In this document: positions 8,038 to 16,081 of the stretch, one piece after another
How positions within the stretch are numbered: position 1 is the first letter of the stretch
Layout: each line of letters opens with the position of its first letter
NCBI GenBank assembly: GCA_018654745.1
Contig: JABILA010000010.1
Coordinates: forward strand, 1 to 53,429
Direction of reading: 5' to 3'
Length of the DNA: 53,429 nucleotides
DNA from: Alphaproteobacteria bacterium
GTDB taxonomy: Bacteria; Pseudomonadota; Alphaproteobacteria; UBA2966
The notes under the pieces: model-generated
The model's database searches: none
Told to the model about the DNA's origin: nothing
What the model saw: only the letters and a program-made list of their open reading frames with translations
Made by a program: the position numbers and the translations under genes

Positions 8038-9411
8038 ATGCCTGGAAAAATCAACTTTATTGCTTCTGTGACAATGGCACTAACCATGCTCAGTGGTTGT
8101 GTGGGTACAAAATACGCCCCCGTTAAAGCGGCCCCCCTACAACAAGGTCAACAGCGGCAAGTGGAAATTCTTGGTGCAGGGGATTGGCGCGATACAGGCA
8201 TTGTTGTCCACACATCCGAAACCTATGAACTCAGTGCCAGCGGTACATGGAGCATGGGCGGTATTTGCGGCACAACGAATGCTACTGGCGCTGGGATTAG
8301 TGCGCTTTGCGCTGGTGACCCTTGGGGACTTGGTGCGACTGGTTCTACCTTAATCGGCAGGATCGGAAGTACGGGAAAGCCTTTCAGGGTCGGGGACAGC
8401 CTCTCTCTAAAACCTAAGACAGAAGGCAACCTCTACCTTCGTAGTTATGATCTTATTCCATTTGATAATACCGGAGCGGTGAATGTCACGATACTGAGGC
8501 AGGGCCCCATCCTTGCTGCGACACAAACAAAGACAGAAACATCGCGGCAACCTTCCCAGATATCTCCCCAGGCAACCCCAATGCCTGAACAATCCCGCTT
8601 CTCAACCGATCCTATGAAAATCAAGTTCAACCAAGGACCATCCCGTGCTGACGACATTGCCGTCATCATCGGCAATGCCGATTACAAGAAACAAGGTAAG
8701 GATATCCCCAACGTCAAACCTGCCTACGCAGATGCCGCTTCTTTTAAAAAATATGCAATGACGACACTGGGTATACGGGAAGGCAACATTATCTATATGC
8801 GCGATGCCACCGGCGCTCAGATGAATAGGATTTTCGGAACAAACACTCACCCGCAAGGACAGCTTTCTGACTGGGTCCGCAAAGACAAATCAAACGTCTA
8901 TGTCTACTACGCAGGACATGGAGCGCCCGGCGGCAGGGATGGCAATGCCTATCTCATTCCGTCTGATGCGGATTCCTCACGGATCGAAATCAACGGATAC
9001 GGCCTCAAAACCCTGTACGGCAACCTTGCGCTCCTACCGGCGAAGTCAGTGACAGTGGTTCTGGAGGCTTGTTTTTCAGGTTCTAGCCAATCGGGCGCTG
9101 TCATATCCAATGCATCACCAGTGTATTTAAAAGCCAAAACACCAGACATACCGAAAAACGTAACCGTTATAGCTGCCGGTGCCTCAGATCAGATGGCATC
9201 TTGGGAAGATGATGGTTCGAATGGCCTTTTCACAAAGTATTATCTAAAAGGCATGAGCGGCGAGGCAGACGCAAAACCATCTGGCAATGGTGATGGCACA
9301 GTCACTATTGAGGAGCTGAAGGCTTATCTGGGTGAGACGTTAACATATTACGCCAGACGCTATTACGGGCGTGACCAGAAGGCGCAGATCATCGTTGGAA
9401 TAGGCGGATAA
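8038..9411 (+). CDS. Caspase-like lipoprotein with PA-IL-like domain (paralogue B)
   Basis: A 457-residue lipoprotein: the signal peptide ends LSGC with Cys21 as the lipid site. Residues about 38-155 read GDWRDTGIVVHTSETYELSA, then ASGTW-type and GSTLIGRIG, PFRVGDS, LYLRSYD, DNTGAVNVTI. This is the pattern of the LecA/PA-IL-like beta sandwich, a fold that binds galactosides in some proteins. The C-terminal caspase domain starts IAVIIGNADYKKQ and has YYAGHGAPGG (His294) and LEACFSGSS (Cys345); GNGDGTVTIEEL near the end is EF-hand-like. The protease half is very similar to those at 5185 and 10008, whereas the N-terminal half is different in each. A surface or periplasmic sensor-protease is inferred; no ligand is shown. 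Confidence 0.85.
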   Translation: MPGKINFIASVTMALTMLSGCVGTKYAPVKAAPLQQGQQRQVEILGAGDWRDTGIVVHTSETYELSASGTWSMGGICGTTNATGAGISALCAGDPWGLGATGSTLIGRIGSTGKPFRVGDSLSLKPKTEGNLYLRSYDLIPFDNTGAVNVTILRQGPILAATQTKTETSRQPSQISPQATPMPEQSRFSTDPMKIKFNQGPSRADDIAVIIGNADYKKQGKDIPNVKPAYADAASFKKYAMTTLGIREGNIIYMRDATGAQMNRIFGTNTHPQGQLSDWVRKDKSNVYVYYAGHGAPGGRDGNAYLIPSDADSSRIEINGYGLKTLYGNLALLPAKSVTVVLEACFSGSSQSGAVISNASPVYLKAKTPDIPKNVTVIAAGASDQMASWEDDGSNGLFTKYYLKGMSGEADAKPSGNGDGTVTIEELKAYLGETLTYYARRYYGRDQKAQIIVGIGG

Positions 9412-9547
9412 CGTGTTTTCAGTGCTTAAAATTATCCCCCCATCTACCCCGTAGCCATAAAATCAACCGCTTGAGAACTTCGACCAAATACTGGGTATAG
9501 CTACTTATTCACAAATCTGGGGATAACCCGCAACAAAGGAACCCAAT

Positions 9548-9874
9548 ATGTTCATTGCAATGAACCGTTTCAAAATCAAATTAGGCGAAGAGGCCGAGTT
9601 CGAGCGTATCTGGCGAGAGCGCGACACCCACCTGAACGAGGTTCCCGGCTTCGTTGAGTTCTCACTCCTTCGCGGCCCCGAACACGAAGACCATACGCTC
9701 TTTGCTTCACACACTATCTGGGAGAGCGAGACGCGTTTCAAGGATTGGACCACATCAGATGCATTTCGAAAGGCCCACGCCCATGCGGGTGGTGGTGGTG
9801 GGAAGAGTATTTATCTGGGGCCACCTCAGTTCGAGGGTTTTGAGACTGTTCAGGTTATTAGTAAGACGGACTAA
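9548..9874 (+). CDS. Antibiotic biosynthesis monooxygenase / heme-degrading monooxygenase-like protein
   Basis: A 108-residue single ABM domain, start ATG preceded by AAAGGAACCC. The sequence MFIAMNRFKIKLGEEAEFE, then VPGFVEFSLLRG, FASHTIWESETRFKDWTTS and AFRKAHAHAG follows the IsdG/HmoA layout: an N-terminal Asn in NRFK, a Trp in the middle helix, and a His near the C-terminal side, which are the family's heme-site residues. Such proteins open the heme ring to release iron, or act as small oxygenases. It stands alone between caspase genes, with the next gene facing it, so no operon helps. Heme degradation is likely but not certain. Confidence 0.82.
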   Translation: MFIAMNRFKIKLGEEAEFERIWRERDTHLNEVPGFVEFSLLRGPEHEDHTLFASHTIWESETRFKDWTTSDAFRKAHAHAGGGGGKSIYLGPPQFEGFETVQVISKTD

Positions 9875-10007
9875 TTCCCCTCAGTTTCGGCTACCATTTT
9901 TTCCTTCTGTAAAATTACAGTTTAACAGAAGGCACTCTCCACTTTATCGGTACCAGCCCAAGCTACGCTCACCCTATCTTCTGGGCATCGTTTGCCAACA
10001 GGTTATC

Positions 10008-11351
10008 CTACTGGCCGACAACAACCTGGGGCCTCTGTTCTCTACCGTAGGTGCGCATGGCCGAGCGGGTCACGGTTATGGACAGGAATTTTCTCACTTC
10101 GTCCCATGAAACGCTCCGGTTTTCGTCGTAATCGGCTGCACCGCTCATGGCTGTGAGGAACTGCCTGGAGAACAGGCTGTGCGATTTGTCTTTTTCCCAA
10201 GATGCAATCTGATTGGCGGCCCCCGCAGAGACGACGGTCAGGTTTGACGGGATACTGGTGTTGCGGGCTTTCATGAAGATCGGTGAGGCGTTGTTGATCA
10301 CCGAGCCGGCCTGACTGGCTCCTGAAAAACAGGCTTCCAGTACGACCGTTACCGAACTGGCCGGCAGTTTGCTGAGGTTTCGATAAAGCGTCTTCAGGCG
10401 GTACCCGTTAAGCTCGATCAGGGAAGCTTCGGCATCCGATGGCACCAGCAGATTATTACCGTCCTCCCCGGGAGCGCCATGTCCGGCGTAAAATACGAAA
10501 ACTCTGGATAAGCCCCTGGTCAAATACCGGAACAGGCGACCTTTATAGTTGGATTCTGAGCCGAATGTGGCGAGCATGTCTTTTAGGGTCGCATCTTTGA
10601 TGAAGATAATGTTGTCGTTGGCAATACCCAGCGCCTGCCTGGCGTATCGGCGGAACCCCTCAGCATCGGCATAGGCTGGCGTCACATTGGGGATGTCCTT
10701 GCCAAGCCTTTGGTAATTGGCATTGCCGATGATCACCGCCACATCGTCCGGGCGGGAGCCACCAGGTAAGTAGCTCAGACTGACCGGCTCGGTCGGGAAG
10801 TGGACGACAGGGGCATCCATTTTTGCTACCTGTGGGGCGAGTCGCGCAGTGGAGACGAATGAGCGGTCGTCATACCTCGCCAGCCTGCGTCTGTTGATTT
10901 GCGCCTCTCCCTGATGATTATCGTCAATCCGGAAATAGTGAACCTTGGAAGTTCCAAAATCCCTCGCAAGATAGAGTTTTTCGCCACCCCTTACGTCGAA
11001 CGAAAACTCTCCCGCATATCTGGTTACTGAGCCGGCTCTGCGCGTCAGTTGGTAGTTTCCGGGATCAACCAGGATAGCGATATAGAGGTTAGTGTCGACA
11101 TCAGCGATGTATCTCCCGTTCAAATGGATTCGATCCACATCGCCAATAGGCAGGGGGGTCGTTTTGTAAATAAACAACAATGCCTTGTCAGGCGGCACTT
11201 CAAACGTCTTAACCATCCGGTCCTGACGGGGACTGCTTGTTTGAGACGGTCCAACACATGCGCCCGCCAACATGGCGGTCATTAACGCGGTGGCCAAGGT
11301 CAGGGCGGCCCAAAGGCGCGCTGTGGGGTTAACCGATACTGCCAATTTCAT
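10008..11351 (-). CDS. Caspase-like lipoprotein with DUF2846-like domain (paralogue C)
   Basis: The ORF is open further upstream, but the start is placed at ATG 11351, preceded by ACGAGGC and followed by a signal peptide, giving 447 residues. The signal region ends LAGAC (Cys32), a slightly irregular lipobox. Residues about 50-140 contain ALLFIYKTTPLPIGDVDRI, LNGRYIADVDTNLY and DPGNYQLTRRAGS, a DUF2846-like lipoprotein domain. The caspase domain follows with VAVIIGNANYQ, FYAGHGAPGE (His291) and LEACFSGAS (Cys341). It is the only caspase gene on the minus strand and converges on the ABM gene. The protease part matches those at 5185 and 8038, and only the front module differs. Function beyond periplasmic protease is unknown. 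Confidence 0.83.
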   Translation of the reverse strand: MKLAVSVNPTARLWAALTLATALMTAMLAGACVGPSQTSSPRQDRMVKTFEVPPDKALLFIYKTTPLPIGDVDRIHLNGRYIADVDTNLYIAILVDPGNYQLTRRAGSVTRYAGEFSFDVRGGEKLYLARDFGTSKVHYFRIDDNHQGEAQINRRRLARYDDRSFVSTARLAPQVAKMDAPVVHFPTEPVSLSYLPGGSRPDDVAVIIGNANYQRLGKDIPNVTPAYADAEGFRRYARQALGIANDNIIFIKDATLKDMLATFGSESNYKGRLFRYLTRGLSRVFVFYAGHGAPGEDGNNLLVPSDAEASLIELNGYRLKTLYRNLSKLPASSVTVVLEACFSGASQAGSVINNASPIFMKARNTSIPSNLTVVSAGAANQIASWEKDKSHSLFSRQFLTAMSGAADYDENRSVSWDEVRKFLSITVTRSAMRTYGREQRPQVVVGQ

Positions 11352-11640
11352 GGCATGCCTCGTTGGTTTAGCCTGACCCAGTATAGGATAAAACCGGTTG
11401 CCTGAGAAGGCCCGGCGAGCAATCGTTCTTATTATCAGAGTCCGGCTTCCGGCCGGCTGAAATACTCCCTTGCAAAACCCTAGAAGCGGTCGCAATTGAC
11501 TTAAACTGAGTGCTATGGGCTGTTGCCGAAACGAAAGGTAAGCCCCTGTTATCGAATGTCCGAGTCGGGTCAAAGGACTAAACCGCTGACGCGGTAATTT
11601 GAGATTTCAGTTAAGTTCGGAACGATAGTGGGCATGGCAG

Positions 11641-11687
11641 CCTGTCTATAGGCTTTTGAGGTTTTGAACCTCAACCCTATAGACAGG
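11641..11687. repeat. Long hairpin in front of the integrase fragment
   Basis: A 12-bp perfect inverted repeat, CCTGTCTATAGG at 11641-11652 and CCTATAGACAGG at 11676-11687, encloses a second 8-bp repeat, TTGAGGTT at 11656-11663 and AACCTCAA at 11667-11674, with a 3-base loop. It lies nine bases before the ATG of an integrase fragment. Such a structure fits the end of a mobile element or a recombination site used by the integrase. It is not followed by a T run, so it is not a standard terminator. Confidence 0.65.
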
Positions 11688-11695
11688 AGTTTGCT

Positions 11696-11815
11696 ATGAC
11701 ACAGACACCCAACAGTCCGTTGCGTCAGCGTATGATCGAAGATATGACCATCCGTGGTTTTGCCGCTAAGACGCAGAGGAGTTATCTGCGTATGGTTCGC
11801 GATAATGGGCAATAA
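11696..11815 (+). pseudogene. Tyrosine recombinase (integrase), first 39 codons only
   Basis: An ATG with AGGAG seven bases upstream opens a frame reading MTQTPNSPLRQRMIEDM, then RGFAAKTQRSYLRMV, and stops after 39 residues. This is the start of the SAM-like N-terminal DNA-binding domain of site-specific integrases of the kind often carried beside IS91-type transposases. At about base 11800 the integrase homology ends and FGE-sulfatase coding sequence begins in another frame. The gene is thus a broken left end joined by deletion or element movement to the next gene. The catalytic part is absent. Confidence 0.7.
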
Positions 11816-12800
11816 ACCAAGTTCTTTCAAAGGCAATGATCATCCGGTTGAACAGGTGAGTTGGGATGATGCCAAGGTCTTCTTACGCAAACTTAGCGCC
11901 AAGACGGGTAAGAAGTACCGTTTGTTGAGCGAATCGGAATGGGAATATGCGGCCCGCGCCGGCTCGATTACTAATTACGCTTGGGGTAACAGCGCCAGCC
12001 ACGAATATGCAAACTACGGAACGGATAAATGCTGTGGGTCCGTTGTCAGTGGGAGGGATCGGTGGGAATACACCTCTCCGGTGGGCAGTTTTAGTGATAA
12101 CGATTTTGGTATTTATGATATGCACGGTAATGTGTTTGAGTGGGTTGAGGATTGTTGGAACGGCAATTATATGAAAGGTCCAAATACCGAGGCGCCACTC
12201 ACAATTGGAGATTGCTCTAAACGGGTAATGCGCGGCGGCGATTGGAGAAGTGTCCCTTCGAACGTGAGCGCCTCCCACCGCGTAGCGTTCACCACAAGCT
12301 CCGGTAATTCGGACATAGGGCTCCGTGTCGCCCGGACCTCGATGGATCAAGGTCAAGTCGCTCTCGTTGTACCGTACCCTGACCGGACCAAGGCGATATT
12401 CATGGCTTTATTGAGGGACGAAATCTGGCGGAGAAACTTCAACCTTGCTCTCGCTAATGGTAGTACAGATTTTATAAAATACTCATCGGCAGCACACTAC
12501 GCAGAAACAGATCCGGGTATGCCTTTTCGGTTGGCAAACTACCATATAGGAAGTAAATCCACTCTCACTTTTGGTCTGAAAAATCGGAAAATTGCTGCGG
12601 ACGGAAAGGATTCCAGCATGAATAAGAAGGCGAGTACCACGCTTCCGGCGGATCACGAAACAGCGAAAGACCGAATCGCAATATATGCCCGGGCCATCAA
12701 TAAAATATCAGATGTTATTCTCAAGGATGTAAAACCCCTGGAATCCGGCAAATCTGAAAGAATGGAAGAGATCGTGCGGCGTGTTGAGGCAGATTTCTAA
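11805..12800 (+). pseudogene. 5'-truncated FGE-sulfatase (SUMF1-like) gene
   Basis: From 11805 the frame reads MGNKPSSFKG, matching MGNNPSKFKG inside the FGE domain of the protein at 2687, so the first strands of the fold and any leader are missing. The rest of the domain is present: RLLSESEWEYAAR, GNVFEWVEDCW, RVMRGGDW and IGLRVARTS, to about residue 185. A further 145 residues of unrecognised sequence follow, ending EEIVRRVEADF. The ATG at 11805 lies inside the integrase fragment and has no ribosome site, so expression as a 331-residue protein is doubtful. It may once have been a caspase-FGE or FGE-only protein. An alternative start within the open frame at 11754 is equally weak. Confidence 0.65.
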
Positions 12801-13072
12801 TTTTGAATATATTTGCGGGGCGCTGACGTCAGACAGTCGGGACGATGTTTCATTAATTGGCTATAAGTTTTAATAAGATTTGCGGCCTGAAATGACTACT
12901 TTGGGTCTTGGTTGTGTAAAAACGTTTTCGTGGAACTGGGTTGTTGACCAAATGGTTGATGATGGTCGTTTTTGACGCAAGTTTTGTGGTTTGGGCTTAA
13001 AACGCTTCGGAGCCGTTTCTATAGGCGCTGAACACCGATCTTCGTTCCTATAGCAGGCAGAATTGGGCGCTC
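12801..13072. other. Non-coding interval with a possible IS end
   Basis: Between the truncated FGE gene and the transposase remnant. It contains GTGTAAAAACGTTTTCG near 12914, which resembles the terminal repeats of IS1182-type elements and would be the surviving downstream end of the remnant. No coding sequence is seen. Confidence 0.35.
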
Positions 13073-13408
13073 TTACGCCCGCATCGCCATCATCAACGGC
13101 TTGGCCCCTAGGATATTCATGACCCGGGTGAGATTATAAACGAGTACGTGCAGGGCCATTTCGGTTCGCACGTTCTTGAGCGTTTTCATGGCAAAGTGAG
13201 TGGCTCCCATCCGCGCCTTGATGGTGCCGAAAGGATGCTCGACGGTTTCCCGGCGTGTGCGCATGGCCTGCGGGTTTTCATCAAGCCGACGTTGGACGTC
13301 TTCGAGAAGATGCTCGTGTTCCCAACGGGTGATGCGGCGCTGTTTTCCTGTAGTGCATTTATCTTTGATGACGCAAGCCTGGCAAGCGTTGAACCAATAA
13401 GCGGACAT
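13073..13408 (-). pseudogene. IS1182-type transposase, C-terminal fragment
   Basis: The last 111 residues or so of a DDE transposase of the IS1182 kind: ACQACVIKDKCTTGKQRR (zinc-type Cys cluster), RWEHEHLLEDVQRRLDE, RRETVEHPFGTIKARMG with the late catalytic Glu, then TEMALHVLVYNLTRVMNI. Homology stops upstream of about 13408, where unrelated sequence begins, so the N-terminal three quarters are gone. The break lies next to the recombinase island and was probably caused by its arrival or by deletion. Not functional. Confidence 0.8.
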
Positions 13409-13690
13409 CGAAAATCCGCAGATAATCGAGTTTTGCAACAGAATCCCCCCCAAAACCGGGCCTCAATTTCAGAAAACCGAATTTTGCGGAAAATGACTTC
13501 CGGTTTGCGCGGAGAAGCGGTCATAATTAGGGAGTGAGATTAGAGTCTGTAAATTTCCAGTAGCTGAGAATTGCATCAGCATATTACTCTCCGGTACCTT
13601 TGTTTTATCTGGACCTCTCTACTTTCTTGTTTTTGCTATATTTTTAGAATTTCAGCAGGCAATCATACATCCGATTGGAGACGATGTGTG

Positions 13691-13891
13691 ATGAATGCCT
13701 TAAAACCTGAACATATGACCGCCGATGAACGCCTCGATGAGTTGGCGATGATCTTAGTTGTCGGTTTGATGCGTCTGAAGTCCCGACAGTCAAGTTATCT
13801 ATCTACAGTTCCGGGAGACAGTTATCTGGACTTGATGCCCGCCCAGAGCGGTCATGAATCCGTCAAAACTAGGACGGAGAACATGGAATGA
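13691..13891 (+). CDS. Small hypothetical protein, first gene of the recombinase operon
   Basis: A 66-residue protein starting at ATG 13691 with GGAGACG upstream. It overlaps the DUF2924 gene by the ATGA junction, which is the best reason to think it is real. The sequence MNALKPEHMTADERLDELAMILVVGLMRLKSRQ is alpha-helical, as is usual for small genes placed before DUF2924-recombinase pairs in alphaproteobacteria. No enzyme motif or membrane segment is seen. Role unknown. Confidence 0.65.
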   Translation: MNALKPEHMTADERLDELAMILVVGLMRLKSRQSSYLSTVPGDSYLDLMPAQSGHESVKTRTENME

Positions 13892-14334
13892 CAGATACCA
13901 TCATCACCAAAATTGCCGCGTTGAAGGACACGCCAACGGCAGACTTGAGAACCCTCTGGAGCAAACTGTTCGAGTCAGATCCCCCGCGACAAAATCGGCG
14001 ATTTTTGGAAAGCCGCTTGGCGTATCGGATACAGGAACTGGAATACGGTGGGCTAAAACCTGCCACCATCGAACGCCTGGAAGCCTTGGGTGGGGAATTT
14101 AGTGGAGGAAAGGTTACCCAACGGCGCATCAGGGTTGATCAACACCCGATCGCGGGCACCCGCCTCATACGTGAATACCAAGGTATAGAGCACAGCGCCA
14201 CAGTAACGGATAACGGTTTTGAATATCAGGGTCGACCATATAAGTCGCTGTCGGCAATCGCTCGAGCAATCACAGGCACCCGTTGGAACGGTTGGGTCTT
14301 CTTCGGGTTAAGAAAATCAGGAGAAGGTCGATGA
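13888..14334 (+). CDS. DUF2924 domain protein
   Basis: A 148-residue protein: a helical N-terminal half (ALKDTPTADLRTLWSKLF, then SRLAYRIQELEYGG) and a C-terminal part TRLIREYQGIEHSATVTDN followed by SLSAIARAITGTRWNGWVFFGL. This is the DUF2924 layout; the C-terminal SLSAIARxITGTxWNGxxFFGL motif is its signature. The family nearly always sits directly before a large serine recombinase, as here, with ATGA overlaps on both sides. A DNA-binding or recombination-directionality role is plausible but unproven. Full length for the family. Confidence 0.9.
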   Translation: MTDTIITKIAALKDTPTADLRTLWSKLFESDPPRQNRRFLESRLAYRIQELEYGGLKPATIERLEALGGEFSGGKVTQRRIRVDQHPIAGTRLIREYQGIEHSATVTDNGFEYQGRPYKSLSAIARAITGTRWNGWVFFGLRKSGEGR

Positions 14335-15644
14335 AACAAATGCCTATGCGTAAAACGCGATGCGCCGTCTACACTCGAAAATCCAGCGAAGAGGGGCTGG
14401 ACATGGATTTCAACAGCCTCCATGCGCAACGGGAATCCTGCGAGGCCTATATTACCAGCCAGAAGCAGGAAGGCTGGGTATTGGTTCCGGACCAATATGA
14501 CGATGGCGGTATTTCCGGCGGCACTTTGGAACGGCCGGCTTTGCAGCGTATGCTCGCTGACATTGAGGCTGGCCGCGTTGATGTGGTTGTTGTTTACAAG
14601 ATCGACCGGCTCAGCCGCTCTTTGATGGATTTTGCAAAATTGGTCGATGTGTTTGATCGACACAACGTTACATTTGTTTCCGTCACCCAGACCTTTAACA
14701 CAACCACATCCATGGGGCGGTTGACCCTGAATATTCTGCTTAGCTTCGCTCAGTTTGAGCGCGAAGTCACCGGGGAGCGTATCCGTGACAAGATCGCCGC
14801 CAGCCGCAAGAAGGGAATGTGGATGGGCGGTAATCCTCCCCTTGGTTATGACGTCAGGGATCGAAAACTAATCGTGAATGCCGATGAGGCCAATACAGTT
14901 AGAATGATATTCAAGCGGTTCCTGACCGTCGGATCCGCCACCCTGCTATCCAAAGACCTAACTGCTGAGGGGGTAATGTCAAAACGCGGAAAGCCCATAA
15001 ACAAGGGTTACCTGTATAAGTTGCTTAAAAATCAGGTCTATATCGGCAAAGCCGTTCACAAGGGAAAAGCATACCCCGGCGAACACGAAGCCATAATAAC
15101 TCAGGACCTTTGGAACAAGGTTCGAACGATCATAAGTGAAAGCCCACGAACCCGAGCGAACCATACACGGGCGCAAACGCCGGCATTGCTAAAGGGAATC
15201 ATCTTTGGTGCCGATGGGCGGGCAATGACCCCGGTCCACACCAAGAAAAAGAACAAGCTCTATCGCTATTATGTCGCGGCAGAACTTCTTAAAGGGGAAA
15301 CCCCAGACGGCATTGTCCGACGTGTCCCAGCTGGAGAAATCGAGGCTGCTGTCATTGATCATGTTCGCGGATTGCTTCGGGCTCCAGAAATCGTTGTTGC
15401 CACCTGGCGGGCGGCGCGAGGTCACGGTGAAAAAACATCCGAAGCTGATGTTCGTGAGGCCCTTCATGATATTGATCCGCTTTGGGATGAGTTGTTTCCT
15501 GTTGAACAATCTCGAATGCTTCAGCTCCTGGTCGAACGGGTCGATGTCCACCCCGGTGGGATCGACATCAAGTTCCGGGTCGACGGGCTTGAAACACTGG
15601 TCTCTGAAATCAGGGGCAGTTTGACCGAACGGAGGGCCGCATAG
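14331..15644 (+). CDS. Large serine recombinase
   Basis: Start placed at ATG 14331 because it overlaps the DUF2924 stop and opens MKQMPMRKTRCAVYTRKS; an upstream in-frame ATG at 14283 lies inside DUF2924. The 437-residue protein has a resolvase catalytic domain with the nucleophile serine in YTRKS (Ser18), DQYDDGGISGGTLERP, YKIDRLSRS and ERIRDKI. A Recombinase domain (MWMGGNPPLGYD) follows, then a region KGIIFGADGRAMTPVHT where related enzymes have a zinc ribbon. The ribbon cysteines are absent here. Such enzymes insert and excise DNA between short att sites. With its two partners it forms a mobile or formerly mobile island. Confidence 0.93.
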   Translation: MKQMPMRKTRCAVYTRKSSEEGLDMDFNSLHAQRESCEAYITSQKQEGWVLVPDQYDDGGISGGTLERPALQRMLADIEAGRVDVVVVYKIDRLSRSLMDFAKLVDVFDRHNVTFVSVTQTFNTTTSMGRLTLNILLSFAQFEREVTGERIRDKIAASRKKGMWMGGNPPLGYDVRDRKLIVNADEANTVRMIFKRFLTVGSATLLSKDLTAEGVMSKRGKPINKGYLYKLLKNQVYIGKAVHKGKAYPGEHEAIITQDLWNKVRTIISESPRTRANHTRAQTPALLKGIIFGADGRAMTPVHTKKKNKLYRYYVAAELLKGETPDGIVRRVPAGEIEAAVIDHVRGLLRAPEIVVATWRAARGHGEKTSEADVREALHDIDPLWDELFPVEQSRMLQLLVERVDVHPGGIDIKFRVDGLETLVSEIRGSLTERRAA

Positions 15645-16051
15645 TGGCGATCCCAAAATTGAACCCTGATGGCACAACGATGACGGTTCGCGTTCCCATG
15701 AAGTTTCAGGTTCGAGGTGGACGGAAGTTGGTCGTAACGCCTGATGGATCGCCTTCTTGGGCCGAACCTCGAAAGCGGATCGATAACGTCATGGTAAAAG
15801 CGCTGGCCCGGGCTTTCCGGTGGCAGAAGCTCCTTGAAAACGGCACTCACGCGACCATAGAGGAAATAGCGAATGCTGAAAAAATCAACTCCTCATACAT
15901 CAGTCGCATTCTAAGATTGACGCTTCTATCGCCTAAGATCGTAGAAATGATCCTTGATGGGCGCCAACCATTGTCACTCACAATAAGGATGCTCCAGAAT
16001 AAATTTTCTCTCGAATGGGATATTCAGGAAAGTGAACTAATTAAATCGTGA
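15644..16051 (+). CDS. HTH protein linked to the serine recombinase
   Basis: A 135-residue protein starting at GTG that shares one base with the recombinase stop. The N-terminal part LNPDGTTMTVRVPMKFQ and RGGRKLVVTPDG is followed by a helix-turn-helix, TIEEIANAEKINSSYISRIL, and LLSPKIVEMILDGRQP. This small protein regularly follows DUF2924-recombinase pairs in alphaproteobacteria. It is likely a DNA-binding accessory, perhaps controlling direction of recombination or expression; that role is inferred from context. The C-terminal end is slightly shorter than relatives I recall. Confidence 0.85.
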   Translation: MAIPKLNPDGTTMTVRVPMKFQVRGGRKLVVTPDGSPSWAEPRKRIDNVMVKALARAFRWQKLLENGTHATIEEIANAEKINSSYISRILRLTLLSPKIVEMILDGRQPLSLTIRMLQNKFSLEWDIQESELIKS

Positions 16052-16081
16052 AGCATTTAACCCTGAATCTCAGTTTGGTCT

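Noticed and set aside
5185..9411. Gasdermin, CBASS or similar cytoplasmic caspase defence system
   Set aside because: All five proteins carry export signals, and there are no gasdermin, cyclase or sensor partners nearby.
9903..9932. Inverted repeat CCTTCTGT/ACAGAAGG between the ABM gene and the convergent caspase gene, considered as a terminator
   Set aside because: No T run follows on either strand; on the plus strand the T run comes before the stem. It may still be a weak structure.
2687..12800. Diversity-generating retroelement
   Set aside because: No reverse transcriptase, accessory gene or template repeat is visible; only the target-like architecture is present, so no element is annotated.
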